Shown piece by piece: positions 1 to 9,934 of a stretch of 64,000 nucleotides of DNA. The stretch lies in the NCBI RefSeq assembly GCF_001752365.1, contig NZ_MEIY01000001.1:2224473-2288472 (forward strand). Direction: 5' to 3'. The position numbers and the translations under genes were made by a program. Numbering within the stretch: position 1 is the stretch's first letter; each line of letters starts with the position of its first letter. The notes under the pieces were generated by a model. The model saw only the letters and a program-made list of their open reading frames with translations. It searched no databases and was not told where the DNA came from. Origin of the DNA: Marinobacter sp. X15-166B. Lineage in GTDB: Bacteria; Pseudomonadota; Gammaproteobacteria; Pseudomonadales; Oleiphilaceae.

Positions 1-513
1 GATGACCTCGTCAATCAGGTCGTCCAGTTGTTCGGTTTCCCGCTTGCCCAGTCGTCCGAGCACGTAGCCCGTAACCTGCCGGCTGTCGCCGGGGTGGCCT
101 ATGCCGAGGCGCAGACGCTGAAACTGGTTACCGCCGAGATGGGCAATGGTGTCCCGCAGGCCGTTATGACCGCCGTGGCCGCCGCCTTTTTTGAATTTGG
201 CGGTACCCGGGGGCAGGTCAAGCTCGTCGTGGGCAACCAGGATATGTTCGGGAGAGATCTTGTAAAAATCCGCCAGCGCCTTGATCGCCTGGCCGCTGCG
301 GTTCATGAAGGTGGTGGGGTTGAGTAAATGCAGATCAAGCCCCTGCCACTGGATGCGGGCATAGTGGCCGTGGTATTTCTTCTCGGGGCGCAGCACCTGA
401 CCCGCATGGCGGGCCAGGGCTTCGACGAACAGCGCGCCGGCGTTGTGACGAGTATTCTCATAATCAGAGCCGGGGTTACCCAGCCCAACCACCATGACAA
501 TATCCTGTGTCAT
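1..513 (-). CDS. pth: peptidyl-tRNA hydrolase, partial (C-terminus beyond window)
   Basis: Pth cleaves the ester bond of peptidyl-tRNAs that drop off the ribosome and so recycles tRNA in the cytoplasm. The frame is open from an ATG at 513 to the window edge (171 codons of the usual 190-200). The family signature GLGNPG is at residues 10-15 and TRHNAG at 21-26; His23 fits the catalytic histidine and the HDELD motif at 94-98 supplies the conserved Asp95. The glycine-rich [12 protein letters not shown] stretch is also typical. The gene lies last in prs-rplY-pth, the usual order in gammaproteobacteria, 21 bp after the rplY stop. The identification is firm; only the missing end is unknown. Confidence 0.97.
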   Translation of the reverse strand, partial: MTQDIVMVVGLGNPGSDYENTRHNAGALFVEALARHAGQVLRPEKKYHGHYARIQWQGLDLHLLNPTTFMNRSGQAIKALADFYKISPEHILVAHDELDLPPGTAKFKKGGGHGGHNGLRDTIAHLGGNQFQRLRLGIGHPGDSRQVTGYVLGRLGKRETEQLDDLIDEVI

Positions 514-534
514 CTACCGTCACCCTGAGAGGTT

Positions 535-1188
535 TTAGGCCTCTTTCTCGCCTTCTTCGCCGCCTTCTTCTTCAGCGTCTTCTGCTTCTTCATCAACCTG
601 CGCGCCACGTGGCTTGTTGATGCTGACGACGGCCTGGTCGTGCTCCAGATCGTGCTGGATAGCAACTATCTGTACGCCCTCGGGCAGCTGCAGATCGCTC
701 AGGTGAATGACCTGATCCATCTCCACATCCATCAGATCCACTTCGATGAACGATGGCAGGTCTTTTGGCAGACACACGACTTCGACTTCGGTCAACAGGC
801 GGAAAGCCACGCCACCGTAGGTCTTGATCGCCGGGGCGGCGTCTTCGTTGAGCAGATGAATCGGCACGTGAACGTGGATTACTTCGTCCTGGCTGATGCG
901 CTGGAAGTCTGCGTGGTTCAGCAGCGGCTTGTACGGGTGACGCTGCAGGTCCTTGATGATGACGCTTTCTTTTTTGCCATCGAGGTTGATGGTCAGAACC
1001 TGGGAGAAGAAGGATTCATTCTCGATGGCCTTGCTCAGCTCGTTGTGCCAGATGGACACGGACACAGCGTCCTTGCCACCACCGTAAATAACGGCAGGGA
1101 TCTTCTTTTCTTCGCGACGCAGGCGGCGGCTCGCACCTTTCCCCTGGTCATCACGAAGGAATGCTTCAATAACAAATTCCTGGGACAT
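535..1188 (-). CDS. rplY: 50S ribosomal protein L25, long Ctc form
   Basis: L25 binds 5S rRNA in the large ribosomal subunit. The ATG at 1188 is chosen because GAGGT lies just upstream, and the protein then begins MSQEFVIEAFLRDDQGKGAS, the conserved L25 start; an upstream in-frame ATG would add about 20 unrelated residues. The 217-residue product is the long Ctc/TL5 form: an N-terminal 5S rRNA-binding domain of about 95 residues, then a beta-rich C-terminal domain. It ends in a run of Glu and Asp (about the last 20 residues), common in this form in marine and pseudomonad-type bacteria. It lies between prs and pth. A strong hairpin separates it from prs, so its expression may partly depend on read-through or on its own promoter. 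Confidence 0.96.
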   Translation of the reverse strand: MSQEFVIEAFLRDDQGKGASRRLRREEKKIPAVIYGGGKDAVSVSIWHNELSKAIENESFFSQVLTINLDGKKESVIIKDLQRHPYKPLLNHADFQRISQDEVIHVHVPIHLLNEDAAPAIKTYGGVAFRLLTEVEVVCLPKDLPSFIEVDLMDVEMDQVIHLSDLQLPEGVQIVAIQHDLEHDQAVVSINKPRGAQVDEEAEDAEEEGGEEGEKEA

Positions 1189-1286
1189 GATTATTACCTC
1201 AATCGTCACCTGAGCTGTCCGCGACCAGACCTGGCTGCAGGCGAGCATGGTTTAAAAGCCGGAACCAAAATTCCCGGCGGGTTAAA

Positions 1287-1318
1287 CAAACCAGGAGCCG
1301 TGCAGGGCTCCTGGTTTG
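1287..1318 (-). terminator. hairpin after prs (probable terminator or attenuator)
   Basis: A perfect 13-bp inverted repeat (CAAACCAGGAGCC at 1287-1299 and its complement at 1306-1318) with a 6-base loop lies 36 bp past the prs stop. Read on the minus strand it is followed by only a short T run (GTTTAAC), so it may terminate partially and set the ratio of prs to rplY-pth transcript. Confidence 0.6.
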
Positions 1319-1353
1319 AATGCGTGTGTCCGTGTGCGCCTGTCCAACCGACG

Positions 1354-2298
1354 TTATTCGAACAAGGCGCTGATGGACTCTTCATTGCTGACACGGCGAA
1401 TGGATTCGGCCAGCAGGCCGGCCATGCCAAGGGGGCGGATTTTATCACACTGCTGCGCTTTGTCACTGAGCGGAATGGTGTCACAGACCACCAGTTCGTC
1501 AAGAATGGAGTTGTTGACGTTGTCGATGGCCTTGCCGGACAGTACCGGGTGGGTAATGTAGGCCACGACCCGCTCGGCCCCGCGCTCCTTCAGAGCGTCG
1601 GCCGCTTTGCACAGGGTGCCGCCGGTATCGACGATGTCGTCCACCAGGATGCAGGTTTTGCCTTCGACGTCACCGATAATGTGCATGACCTGGGACACGT
1701 TCGCTTTGGGGCGACGCTTGTCAATAATGGCCAGATCGGCGTCGTTCATGCGCTTGGCAATGGCGCGGGCGCGCACTACGCCGCCCACGTCCGGGGAAAC
1801 CACCACCACGTTTTCAAAACGCTGCTTGTCGATGTCTTCCAGTAACACCGGTGTGGCGTAAATGTTGTCCACGGGGATGTCAAAGAAGCCCTGAATCTGA
1901 TCGGCATGCAGGTCGACCGTGAGCACGCGGTCAACGCCGATGCTGGCGATCATGCCCGCAACAACTTTGGCGCTGATGGCCACTCGGGTCGAGCGCACGC
2001 GTCTGTCCTGACGGGCGTAACCGTAATAGGGGATAACAGCGGTTATGCGCGAGGCCGAGGCGCGCCGCAGGGCGTCCGCCATCATGACCAGTTCCATCAG
2101 GTTGTCGTTGGTGGGGTAGCAGGTAGGCTGAATGATAAAAACGTCGTGGCCACGCACGTTTTCGTTGATTTCAACGGTGGTTTCACCATCGCTGAATGCA
2201 CCAACATGGGCCTTGCCTACGGGAACCTGGAGTTTTTTGGCAATACGTTTGGCAAGTTCAGGGTGAGCGTTGCCGGTAAAGATCATCAATTTGGACAC
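1354..2298 (-). CDS. prs: ribose-phosphate pyrophosphokinase (PRPP synthetase)
   Basis: Prs converts ribose 5-phosphate and ATP to PRPP, the precursor of nucleotides, histidine, tryptophan and NAD. The GTG at 2298 is preferred: AAGGA lies 6-10 bases upstream and the product then starts [16 protein letters not shown], aligned with known Prs proteins. Longer in-frame starts would run back through the tRNA gene. At 314 residues it has the normal family length. Seen motifs are RRVRSTR in the flexible catalytic region, [12 protein letters not shown], the PRPP loop [11 protein letters not shown] and the C-terminal [10 protein letters not shown]. It lies 52 bp downstream of tRNA(Gln) and is probably co-transcribed with ispE and the tRNA. 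Confidence 0.97.
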   Translation of the reverse strand: MSKLMIFTGNAHPELAKRIAKKLQVPVGKAHVGAFSDGETTVEINENVRGHDVFIIQPTCYPTNDNLMELVMMADALRRASASRITAVIPYYGYARQDRRVRSTRVAISAKVVAGMIASIGVDRVLTVDLHADQIQGFFDIPVDNIYATPVLLEDIDKQRFENVVVVSPDVGGVVRARAIAKRMNDADLAIIDKRRPKANVSQVMHIIGDVEGKTCILVDDIVDTGGTLCKAADALKERGAERVVAYITHPVLSGKAIDNVNNSILDELVVCDTIPLSDKAQQCDKIRPLGMAGLLAESIRRVSNEESISALFE

Positions 2299-2350
2299 GG
2301 TTGAGTCCTTTTTGGTATCAGCGCAGGAGTCAGAGGAAGCAGAAGAAAGA

Positions 2351-2425
2351 TGGCTGGGGTGGCAGGACTCGAACCTGCGCATGACGGGATCAAAACCCGT
2401 TGCCTTACCACTTGGCGACACCCCA
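2351..2425 (-). tRNA. tRNA-Gln (anticodon TTG)
   Basis: The minus strand from 2425 to 2351 folds as a 75-base tRNA with encoded CCA. The acceptor stem is TGGGGTG paired with CACCCCA, the D-loop contains AAGTGGTAAGGC, the anticodon arm is ACGGG-TTTTGAT-CCCGT with anticodon TTG, and the T-arm has GGTTCGAATCC. It sits between ispE and prs, the position known from Pseudomonas and relatives, so it is probably processed from a protein-coding transcript. Confidence 0.97.
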
Positions 2426-2444
2426 GTGTCGTGCTTTGTTGGCA

Positions 2445-3299
2445 TCATTTCAGTTCTGTCAGCTGTTGGTGAAGTGGTGATCTATTCACCCCTTTAGCGA
2501 CGAACCCCTTGATGCCGGAGGGTTTGCTTTCCCAGATCATCCGGGCTGCGGATTCTGAAGGGAAACGTCCAAAAATGCAAGCCCCTGTACCGGTTAATTT
2601 TGCGGGTCCAAATTGTGAAAGCCAATTGAGGCTTTTTCGGACCTCGGGATACAGCTCGCAAACTGTCTCCTCGCAATCGTTTCGGTACCTTGAGGCGTCT
2701 CCCTCAAAAGCGGGCGCTATTGTCATCCGTGGCGTGTCCCTTGTCAAGCCATCTGCGGAAAAAATCTTTCCGGTGTTGATGTTACATTCCGGATTGATCA
2801 CCAGAAACCAGTCCTCGGGCGGGTTTGCGGGGGTCAGCTGCTCGCCCACCCCTTCGCCCACGGCGGCGAAGCCGTGCACAAACACGGGTACGTCAGCCCC
2901 CAGTGCCAGCCCCATGTCTGCCAGCTCGTCCAGAGTCAGGTGCAGCCGCCACAACCGGTTTAACGCCAGTAAAGTGGTGGCGGCGTTGGAACTGCCGCCG
3001 CCCAGGCCGCCGCCCATGGGGAGACGCTTATTGAGGGAGATGGTCACCCCGGACGCCTGTTGCGGGTATTTTTGCGCCAGCAACGAGGCCGCCCGCAGGA
3101 TCAGGTTGTCGGCGTCGGCGACCCCCGGCAGGGGCGGCGACAGCACCAAGGCCCGATCGGTCCGGGCGGTGAAGGTGAGTTCATCGCCGTAATCCAGAAA
3201 CTGGAACAGCGTCTGCAGCTCATGGTAACCGTCCGCCCGGCGACCGGTGATGTGCAGGAACAGGTTGAGTTTGGCGGGTGAAGGTAAGGTCAGGCTCAT
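2445..3299 (-). CDS. ispE: 4-diphosphocytidyl-2-C-methyl-D-erythritol kinase
   Basis: IspE phosphorylates CDP-methylerythritol with ATP in the non-mevalonate route to isoprenoid precursors. The 284-residue product has the GHMP-kinase layout: N-terminal [20 protein letters not shown] (conserved Lys and Asp near the active site), the ATP-binding loop [15 protein letters not shown] at about 90-105, and the C-terminal [12 protein letters not shown] motif. The ATG at 3299 overlaps the lolB stop by 4 bp, implying translational coupling. The lolB-ispE order divergent from hemA is a hallmark of gammaproteobacteria. Confidence 0.97.
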   Translation of the reverse strand: MSLTLPSPAKLNLFLHITGRRADGYHELQTLFQFLDYGDELTFTARTDRALVLSPPLPGVADADNLILRAASLLAQKYPQQASGVTISLNKRLPMGGGLGGGSSNAATTLLALNRLWRLHLTLDELADMGLALGADVPVFVHGFAAVGEGVGEQLTPANPPEDWFLVINPECNINTGKIFSADGLTRDTPRMTIAPAFEGDASRYRNDCEETVCELYPEVRKSLNWLSQFGPAKLTGTGACIFGRFPSESAARMIWESKPSGIKGFVAKGVNRSPLHQQLTELK

Positions 3300-3943
3300 G
3301 GCTGGGTCCGGGTTTTCAGAGCGCGCCAGGCGGTGACCGCGATACGGACGCGCTTGTCATCTTTGGTGGCGGTGATACGTGCCGGCAGATCCGGCTGGTC
3401 CGGAAAGAAAGTACGCCAGCGATCATAGCGCACCTCCCAGCCGTGCTGTCGGATCATGGCCAGCTGATCCTGGCTGTCAAAAAAGAGGCGGAAGTCAGCG
3501 TCCGGGCCGGGCAGCCCGCGAATCCACCAGGCCAGGCTGTCCATGGGGAGTTGCCAGCCGGTCGCCGCTTCGATCAATACCTCCGGTTCGGTGGAGTAAT
3601 AGGTTTCCCCGTCGGGGAGGGTCAGTTCGACGTAGGCCGGGGTGCCCTCCAGATGCGTCTGGCCGAGCCCGAGAAAAGCCGACGACAAGGACAGTGCGTA
3701 GTGTTCGTGCTGCTGCACCCAGCTGTTGATGACCGCACTGGCGCTGTCCGACGGCTGCCGCACCGCGAGTTTGCCGGCAAGTTGCCAATGGGTCAGGGTT
3801 TGCAGGCGCTGCTGGCGGTCGGCCCAGTCTGCCGGCGGCTGACTGGTCAGACCTTCCGGCAGCGGGTCGGTCCTGAAGGAGGCGCAGCCGTTCAGTACCA
3901 GCGCCAGCAGTACAACGGCCATGGCCGCGCTGTGACGGCTCAC
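3296..3943 (-). CDS. lolB: outer-membrane lipoprotein LolB
   Basis: LolB is the outer-membrane receptor that takes lipoproteins from the periplasmic carrier LolA and inserts them in the outer membrane; it is itself a lipoprotein. The 215-residue protein has a signal peptide with hydrophobic core AVVLLALVLNGC and the lipobox LNGC, so Cys19 would be acylated. The mature part contains HWQLAGKLAVR, the family's LTGKL-like start of the beta-barrel, and the pattern WWIRGLPGP. It overlaps ispE downstream and the TPR lipoprotein gene upstream by 4 bp each. Confidence 0.95.
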   Translation of the reverse strand: MSRHSAAMAVVLLALVLNGCASFRTDPLPEGLTSQPPADWADRQQRLQTLTHWQLAGKLAVRQPSDSASAVINSWVQQHEHYALSLSSAFLGLGQTHLEGTPAYVELTLPDGETYYSTEPEVLIEAATGWQLPMDSLAWWIRGLPGPDADFRLFFDSQDQLAMIRQHGWEVRYDRWRTFFPDQPDLPARITATKDDKRVRIAVTAWRALKTRTQP

Positions 3944-5691
3944 CGGGTCGGCCCGTCCGTCAGACGCTCGATGGTTTCAATCAGGGTGGGGTGCTCGGGG
4001 AAGTCCTGCAGGCTTTCGCGCCAGATGATGCGGGCCTGCTCCTGCTCACCCATTTCCCACAACACCTCGCCCAAGTGGGCGGCCACCTCCGGATCCGGGT
4101 AGGCGCTGTACGCTTGTTTCAGATAGTCCAGTGCCTCTGCGGGGTGACCCTGTAAGAACAGAACCCAGCCCATGCTGTCCATAATAGCGGCGTTGTCGGG
4201 TGCCAATTGCAGGGCCCGGCGGATCAGGGCTTCCGACTCATCCAGGCGCTGCGGTTGCGAGGTGAGAATGTAGCCCAGGGCATTCAGGGTCACGGCGTTT
4301 TCCGGTTCACGCTCAAGGATGGCGCGTAAATCCTTTTCCGCATCAGCGATGTTGCCGTCCCGGTCGTGCATCATGGCGCGGGCATAGCGAATGCGAATGC
4401 TGTCGGGCAGCGCTGCCAATCCCGCACCGGCCGTCTCAAACGCCTGTTGATGGCGGTCCGAGTCCAGCAACAGATTGATCTCCAGCAGCCAGAAACTTTC
4501 CGCTTGCTCCGGGTTGACCGCTTTCAGTTGCTGCAGGCGGGTGAGAGCGCCGTCTACATCACCGTCGGCTGCGCGCAGCGCACTGATCCGGGCGAGCGCG
4601 GCAAAGTAATGGCCGCCTTCGGTCACCTGCTCGTAATAACTCAGGGCCTGCTCCGTCAGATCCTGCTCATCGGCGATTTTGCCAAGGTAAAAGTGGGCTT
4701 CGTCCAGGTGGTGGCCTTGTTCTATCAACAGGTGCAGATCATCGCGGGCAAGCTCCGGTTCGCCGTTTTCAATGGCGATCAGGGCGTGGGATAAGCGCAG
4801 CCCCGGAATGTTCGGAAATGCTTTCATCAAGCGGGCGAATTCATCCTGAGCGCCCTGCATCTCCCCCTCGCTGACCAGCATGCGGCCATAGAGGGTGCCC
4901 ATCTGACGGTTCTGCGGATAGCGGCGGGTGGTCCGTTGCAGGTAATCCAGCGCTGCGGTGGGTTGTCCGGCCTGATACAGCAGATCTCCCTTCAGCACCA
5001 GCGCCGGCTGAAAATTCGGGTGCTGTTGCAGGATCGGTTCCAGTCGCACCAGCGCGGTGTTGGGTTGCTTGGCTATTTTCAACAGCAGGGCGATGCTGTA
5101 TTCAATTTCGAGATTGTCCGGGTAGCGCTCGCTGAGCTGCTGGTACAAAACCAGCAGTTCTTGCTGACTCTCTGGGGGCAGATTGGAGGCGAGGGCCGCC
5201 AGATTGTCGAAATCTGCATCGCCCCCCAGATCCATTATGCGCTCCATGTGCTGCAGCGCGGTTTTAAGATCGTTGCGCTGAACGGCCTGGATGGCAAGGA
5301 TGCGCAGGGCTGCCATGCTGTCGGGCTCAACCTCCAGCCACAATTGGGCCAGGCGCAGCTGGGCGTTATCGCCGTTCAGGGATTGGGCAATCCGCATGGC
5401 TCGGGTAATGACGCTCCGGTCCCGGGATATTTCCGCCGCCCGGACATAGTTGCCCAGCGTGATATCATAGCGTCCCCGCTGTGCGGCAATTTCGGCCGAG
5501 GTGAGTAAATAGAGGACTTCCGGGTCCAGCTCCGCATATTCAACGGGCGCAGTGTTTTCCGCTGGCGTAATGCGGATGACCTGGTCGGCGGGCGTGTCGC
5601 TGGATTCTGCAGGCTCACTTTTCAGGGCCGCACAACCTGCTATAAAGGTGGCCAGCAGGCTGGTAGCGAGTAACAAGGCAGTTTTTTGCAT
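3940..5691 (-). CDS. tetratricopeptide-repeat lipoprotein
   Basis: A 583-residue protein with a lipoprotein signal (LLATFIAGC, Cys at about residue 20) followed almost entirely by TPR helices. Clear repeat units include the blocks around YPDNLEIEYSIALLLKIAKQ, HPNFQPALVLKGDLLYQ, YPQNRQMGTLYGRML and, near the C-terminus, EPENAVTLNALGYIL and APDNAAIMDSMGWVLF. TPR arrays mediate protein contacts, so a periplasmic scaffolding role near LolB is an inference from position only. It overlaps lolB by 4 bp; a homologue in this position upstream of lolB is common in pseudomonads. No enzymatic motif is visible. Confidence 0.88.
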   Translation of the reverse strand: MQKTALLLATSLLATFIAGCAALKSEPAESSDTPADQVIRITPAENTAPVEYAELDPEVLYLLTSAEIAAQRGRYDITLGNYVRAAEISRDRSVITRAMRIAQSLNGDNAQLRLAQLWLEVEPDSMAALRILAIQAVQRNDLKTALQHMERIMDLGGDADFDNLAALASNLPPESQQELLVLYQQLSERYPDNLEIEYSIALLLKIAKQPNTALVRLEPILQQHPNFQPALVLKGDLLYQAGQPTAALDYLQRTTRRYPQNRQMGTLYGRMLVSEGEMQGAQDEFARLMKAFPNIPGLRLSHALIAIENGEPELARDDLHLLIEQGHHLDEAHFYLGKIADEQDLTEQALSYYEQVTEGGHYFAALARISALRAADGDVDGALTRLQQLKAVNPEQAESFWLLEINLLLDSDRHQQAFETAGAGLAALPDSIRIRYARAMMHDRDGNIADAEKDLRAILEREPENAVTLNALGYILTSQPQRLDESEALIRRALQLAPDNAAIMDSMGWVLFLQGHPAEALDYLKQAYSAYPDPEVAAHLGEVLWEMGEQEQARIIWRESLQDFPEHPTLIETIERLTDGPTR

Positions 5692-5942
5692 GAGGTATCC
5701 CGTGTTGGTGCGGCATCACGCCAGGCAGGAAAAGCCGTCAGTAGCTCGCTGTTCCGGCGCGCTCTTATGATGGCATAAGCGCCGGATCTTGCCCAACCCC
5801 CCGTGCAGTCAAACCCGGATCCACCGCCGGCCGGGGGATCAGCACTTCCCGTCATGCCGCGGCTTAAGGGTGGCAGATACCGTCCCAGGCCGCTAAAATG
5901 GCGGAATTAACAGGTCACAACAAGGTTGTCTTCCCTATATCT
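5692..5942. promoter_or_regulatory. divergent intergenic region between TPR gene and hemA
   Basis: This 251-bp gap must hold the promoters of the lolB operon (minus) and hemA operon (plus). It contains an imperfect inverted repeat at 5754-5785: CCGGCG and CTTATG arms pairing with CATAAG and CGCCGG across a 4-base ATGG loop, with a 4-base bulge in the left arm. No convincing -35/-10 pair stood out on either strand. Confidence 0.45.
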
Positions 5943-7232
5943 ATGGCATTGCTCACTCTGGGACTTAATCATCGGACGGCGCCGGTAGAGTTGCGTGAAC
6001 GCGTGGCGTTTACCCCCGAACGCATGGCGGCGGCCTTTGCCGAAATACGGGCCACCACCGGTGCCTCGGAAGTTGCGATATTGTCTACCTGCAACCGTAC
6101 CGAATTGTATCTTGCCGGTGACGATGAATGCGCCCCGACGGTGTTGCGCTGGTTGTCAGGCTTTCACGGTCTGGATGCGGCTGAGCTCGAAGAAGCCATG
6201 TACGTGCATCGCGACGCCGATGCGGTCCGTCATATGATGCGGGTGGCCGCCGGGCTCGATTCCATGGTGCTGGGGGAACCGCAGATTTTCGGTCAACTCA
6301 AGGACGCTTATGATCTGGCGCATGAGCACGGAGCCAGCGGCCGGTTTTTGTCGCGTCTGTTCCAGCAGACGTTTGCGGTTGCCAAGCGGGTACGCACCCA
6401 GACAGCGATTGGTGAAAACCCGGTGTCAGTGGCCTATGCCGCGGTCAGTATGGCGCGCCATATTTTCGCGGATATGTCCCGCCACAAGGCCTTGTTGATC
6501 GGTGCCGGGCAAACCATGGAACTGGTAGCGCGCCACCTGGCAGAAGCGGGAGTCACCGATTTTCTGGTGGCCAACCGTACTCTGGAGCGCGCCCAGGCAC
6601 TGGCTGAGGCGCGGGGAGGGCGGGGGATTGTGTTGTCGGAAATACCCGATTACCTGCGCGAAGTGGATATCATTATTTCTTCCACCGCCAGTCCGTTGCC
6701 GATACTGGGCAAGGGTGCGGTGGAACGCAGCCTGAAGCAGCGCAAGCACCGCCCCTTCTTTATGGTCGATATTGCCGTACCCCGGGACATCGAACCGGAA
6801 GTGGGCACGCTTGACGACGTATACCTGTACACCGTGGATGATTTGCGTCAGGTCATCGAAGAAAACATTCGTTCCCGGGAAGGCGCCGCCCGGGAGGCCG
6901 AGCACCTCGTCAGTGCCGGCACCGAGGAATTCCTCGGACAACTGCGGGCCCTGGAGGCGGTGTCCACGCTGAAACAGTTCCGTGAGCGTGCGGAAACCCT
7001 GCGCGATGGGGAAGTTGAAAAGGCGTTGCGCGCCCTGCGCAACGGGGGCGACCCTGAAACTGTGTTGCGCAGTCTGGGGCGGGGTCTGACCAATAAACTC
7101 CTGCATGAACCATCCGTTCAATTGCGTAAAGCCACCGCCGAAGGGCGGGTTGAAGTTACCCAGTGGCTGCGGGAATTGCATCAGCTGGAAACTCAGGACC
7201 ATGAGATTTCTACCACTTCGGAACGTCTATGA
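5943..7232 (+). CDS. hemA: glutamyl-tRNA reductase
   Basis: HemA reduces glutamyl-tRNA with NADPH to glutamate-1-semialdehyde, the first committed step of C5-pathway haem biosynthesis. The ATG at 5943 gives the family start [20 protein letters not shown]; an earlier in-frame ATG at 5898 would add 15 unrelated residues. The 429-residue product has the catalytic [10 protein letters not shown] with Cys50, the substrate-site [12 protein letters not shown], the NADPH-binding fold around [16 protein letters not shown] and the C-terminal dimerisation helix. It overlaps prfA by 4 bp in the standard hemA-prfA-prmC operon. The shine-dalgarno before 5943 is weak. Confidence 0.97.
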   Translation: MALLTLGLNHRTAPVELRERVAFTPERMAAAFAEIRATTGASEVAILSTCNRTELYLAGDDECAPTVLRWLSGFHGLDAAELEEAMYVHRDADAVRHMMRVAAGLDSMVLGEPQIFGQLKDAYDLAHEHGASGRFLSRLFQQTFAVAKRVRTQTAIGENPVSVAYAAVSMARHIFADMSRHKALLIGAGQTMELVARHLAEAGVTDFLVANRTLERAQALAEARGGRGIVLSEIPDYLREVDIIISSTASPLPILGKGAVERSLKQRKHRPFFMVDIAVPRDIEPEVGTLDDVYLYTVDDLRQVIEENIRSREGAAREAEHLVSAGTEEFLGQLRALEAVSTLKQFRERAETLRDGEVEKALRALRNGGDPETVLRSLGRGLTNKLLHEPSVQLRKATAEGRVEVTQWLRELHQLETQDHEISTTSERL

Positions 7233-8314
7233 AGCCGTCGATCAAGTCCCGTCTTGTGCAGTTAACCGAACGATTTGATGAAGTCAGTGCGCTGTTGAGC
7301 GACCCGGGTGTGATTGCCGATCAGAACCGGTTCCGCGATTTGTCCCGGGAGTACGCCGAAGTTGAACCGGTGGTGCGCTGCTTTCGGGCCTACCGAGAAT
7401 CACAGGACGACCTTGCCGCCGCGCAGGAACTGATGACCGACAGCGATGCGGAAATGCGTGCGTTGGCGGCCGAAGAGCAGGCCCGGGCCGTGGCCCGCAG
7501 CGAACAACTGGAGCTCGAGCTGCAGGCGCTGATGCTGCCCAAAGACCCGGACGACGGCAAAAACGTGTTTTTGGAGATACGCGCCGGCACTGGCGGTGAC
7601 GAGGCCGCTATTTTTGCCGGTGACCTGTTCCGTATGTACCTGCGTTACGCCGAGACCCGCCGCTGGAAAGTGGAAGTACTCAGTGAAAGCGTGGGTGAAC
7701 ACGGTGGCTACAAAGAAATCATCAGTCGAGTGGCCGGTGACGGGGTGTACGGAGCGCTGAAATTTGAATCCGGTGCGCACCGGGTACAACGGGTGCCGGA
7801 AACTGAATCCCAGGGCCGTATACATACCTCGGCTTGCACCGTGGCGGTGATGCCCGAAGCCGATGAGGCCGAAGCCATCGAAATCAACAAGGCCGATTTG
7901 CGGGTGGACACGTTCCGCGCGTCCGGCGCCGGTGGCCAGCACGTGAACAAAACCGACTCCGCCATTCGTCTTACCCACCTGCCCAGCGGCATAGTGGTGG
8001 AGTGTCAGGATGAACGCTCCCAGCACAAGAACCGGGCACGGGCCATGAGTCTGCTGGCGGCGCGGTTGAAAAACATGGAGGCGGAACGTCACCAGCAGTC
8101 CCAGGCCGAAGCCCGTCGGAGTCTGGTCGGCAGTGGCGACCGCTCCGAGCGTATTCGCACCTACAACTTTCCCCAGGGCCGGGTCACCGATCACCGCATC
8201 AACCTGACCCTGTACAAGCTGGATGAAATCATTACCGGAGATCTGGCACCGCTCATTCAGCCGTTGCAGCAAGAGCATCAGGCCGATTTGCTGGCCAGCC
8301 TTGGCGATGAGTGA
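7229..8314 (+). CDS. prfA: peptide chain release factor 1
   Basis: RF1 recognises UAA and UAG in the ribosomal A site and triggers hydrolysis of peptidyl-tRNA. The 361-residue protein matches the family length. The catalytic GGQ loop lies at about residues 235-237 within [14 protein letters not shown], and the preceding [19 protein letters not shown] block carries the RF1-type PxT-like codon-recognition context. It overlaps hemA by 4 bp and prmC by 8 bp; prmC encodes the enzyme that methylates the Gln of GGQ. Confidence 0.97.
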   Translation: MKPSIKSRLVQLTERFDEVSALLSDPGVIADQNRFRDLSREYAEVEPVVRCFRAYRESQDDLAAAQELMTDSDAEMRALAAEEQARAVARSEQLELELQALMLPKDPDDGKNVFLEIRAGTGGDEAAIFAGDLFRMYLRYAETRRWKVEVLSESVGEHGGYKEIISRVAGDGVYGALKFESGAHRVQRVPETESQGRIHTSACTVAVMPEADEAEAIEINKADLRVDTFRASGAGGQHVNKTDSAIRLTHLPSGIVVECQDERSQHKNRARAMSLLAARLKNMEAERHQQSQAEARRSLVGSGDRSERIRTYNFPQGRVTDHRINLTLYKLDEIITGDLAPLIQPLQQEHQADLLASLGDE

Positions 8315-9161
8315 CGCAGCGCTGACCACCGTGGATGCCGTGCAGCAGGCCGCAGCCGATATTGACAGTGACAGCCCCCTGCTGGACGCGGAGTTGCTGA
8401 TGCAGCATGCCACCGGCTGGAGTCGCACCAGTCAGCGGGCCTGGCCCGAACGGCCCCTGGCTGAAGCCCAGGCGGTGCGTTTCTGGCAGTTGGTCCGCCA
8501 ACGTGCCACGGGCCAACCGGTCGCCCACCTGCTGGGTGAGCAGGGCTTCTGGTCACTGCCGCTGCAGGTCAACGCGGCCACCCTGATCCCGCGACCGGAT
8601 ACCGAGTGTCTGGTGGAAACCGCGTTGGGACTGGCGGTGCCGGACCAGACCCGGGTGCTGGATCTCGGCACCGGTACCGGCGCCATTGCGCTGGCCCTGG
8701 CCAGTGAGCGGCCAGACTGGCAGGTAAGCGCCTGCGACCTCATGCCCGCGGCGGTGGCTCTGGCGCGCGCTAACGCCGAGCGGCTTGGCTTGCCGGTGAC
8801 GGTGGTGCAGAGTCACTGGTTTGCCGGTCTGCCCGCCCAGTCATTCGAGCTGATCGTCTCCAACCCGCCCTACATTGCGGCAGACGACCCCCATTTAACC
8901 AACGGCGACCTGCGGTTCGAGCCGGCCACCGCTCTGGTGTCCGGTGCGGACGGGCTGACCGATCTGCGCCATATAGTGGCCGAAGCGCCCGCCTGGTTGG
9001 TGGCGGGGGGGGTATTGCTGGTCGAGCATGGCCACGATCAGGGCACCGCCGTGCGGGCTTTATTCAACCAGGCCGGGTTTCAGGCCATCGAAACCCGTAA
9101 AGATTATGGCGGCAACGAGCGTCTGACGCTGGGTTGCAAAGCGCCAGGCGCAGGAGTATGA
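8307..9161 (+). CDS. prmC: release factor glutamine methyltransferase
   Basis: PrmC transfers a methyl group from S-adenosylmethionine to the Gln side chain of the GGQ motif in RF1 and RF2. The ATG at 8307, overlapping the prfA end by 8 bp, gives a 284-residue product of usual size. Motifs are [13 protein letters not shown], the SAM-binding [16 protein letters not shown] and the amide-substrate motif NPPY at about 186-189 followed by IAADDPHL. The N-terminal helical domain (first 80 residues) is less conserved, as usual. Both of its substrates, prfA and prfB, are in this window. Confidence 0.96.
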   Translation: MSDAALTTVDAVQQAAADIDSDSPLLDAELLMQHATGWSRTSQRAWPERPLAEAQAVRFWQLVRQRATGQPVAHLLGEQGFWSLPLQVNAATLIPRPDTECLVETALGLAVPDQTRVLDLGTGTGAIALALASERPDWQVSACDLMPAAVALARANAERLGLPVTVVQSHWFAGLPAQSFELIVSNPPYIAADDPHLTNGDLRFEPATALVSGADGLTDLRHIVAEAPAWLVAGGVLLVEHGHDQGTAVRALFNQAGFQAIETRKDYGGNERLTLGCKAPGAGV

Positions 9162-9163
9162 CC

Positions 9164-9934
9164 ATGCTGAACGATGACGAGTTACTGCGCTACAGTCGGC
9201 AAGTATTGATGCCGGCGTTTGATGTGGCCGGCCAGCTCAAACTGAAAGCGGCGCGGGTGCTGGTGATTGGCGCCGGCGGCCTCGGTTGTCCGGTGGCCAT
9301 GTATCTGGGGGGCGCGGGGGTGGGCCATCTGACCCTGGTGGACGACGACCTGGTCGAACTGCCCAACTTGCAACGGCAAATCGCCTTTGACCAGACGCTG
9401 CTGGATACCCCCAAGGCAGAAAGTCTGGCGCGGCGGATCAGCTCCATTAACCCCGAAATCGTGGCGGTGCCGCTGGTGCAGCGTATGGGGGTGGAAGAGC
9501 TGACCGCCGAGGCCCGCAAGGCCCACCTGGTGCTGGACTGCACCGACAACTTTGCCACCCGTTTTGCCCTCAATCGAGCCTGTGTGGCGGCGCAGGTACC
9601 GCTGGTGTCCGGCGCGGCGATTCGCGGTGAAGGTCAGGTCACCGTGTACGATGTGCGCCAGGCAGACAGCCCCTGCTACCATTGTCTGTATTCCGAGCAG
9701 GGCAACGAATCCCTCAGTTGTTCCGAAGCCGGTGTGATCGGACCGCTGGTGGGCATGATCGGGGCCAGCCAGGCCATGGAAGCCATCAAAATGATCACCG
9801 GTATCGGTCGTACGCTGGTGGGGCGTCTGTTGCTGCTGGACGTGTGGCAAATGGAGTGGCGCGAGCTGAAACTGGCCCGCGATCCCGGTTGTCCGGTGTG
9901 CGCCCCCGCCCACGCGGCCCCGTCAGTTCTTTAG
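9164..9934 (+). CDS. moeB: MoeB/ThiF-family adenylyltransferase (probable molybdopterin-synthase adenylyltransferase)
   Basis: Enzymes of this family adenylate the C-terminal Gly-Gly of a ubiquitin-like sulfur carrier (MoaD or ThiS) before thiolation. The 256-residue protein has the nucleotide loop VIGAGGLGCPVAMYL near residue 35, the DNFATRFALN motif, the cysteine block LSCSEAGVIGPLVG and two CxxC zinc pairs (CYHC and CPVC). There is no C-terminal rhodanese domain, so it has the bacterial MoeB form. ATG 9164 is chosen because AGGAG at 9152-9156 is 7 bases away; ATG 9158, overlapping prmC, would be only 1 base away. ThiF or HesA-like function cannot be excluded. Its 3' end overlaps phrB by 12 bp, convergently. 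Confidence 0.88.
   Translation: MLNDDELLRYSRQVLMPAFDVAGQLKLKAARVLVIGAGGLGCPVAMYLGGAGVGHLTLVDDDLVELPNLQRQIAFDQTLLDTPKAESLARRISSINPEIVAVPLVQRMGVEELTAEARKAHLVLDCTDNFATRFALNRACVAAQVPLVSGAAIRGEGQVTVYDVRQADSPCYHCLYSEQGNESLSCSEAGVIGPLVGMIGASQAMEAIKMITGIGRTLVGRLLLLDVWQMEWRELKLARDPGCPVCAPAHAAPSVL

Noticed and set aside
640..1845. Long plus-strand open frame (about 400 codons) over rplY and prs
   Set aside because: It is antisense to two certain genes, has no ribosome binding site and its product resembles nothing; it is a by-product of GC-rich codon use.
2351..2425. tRNA(Gln) as an integration site for a mobile element
   Set aside because: No integrase and no duplicated tRNA end is found; flanking genes keep their ancestral order.
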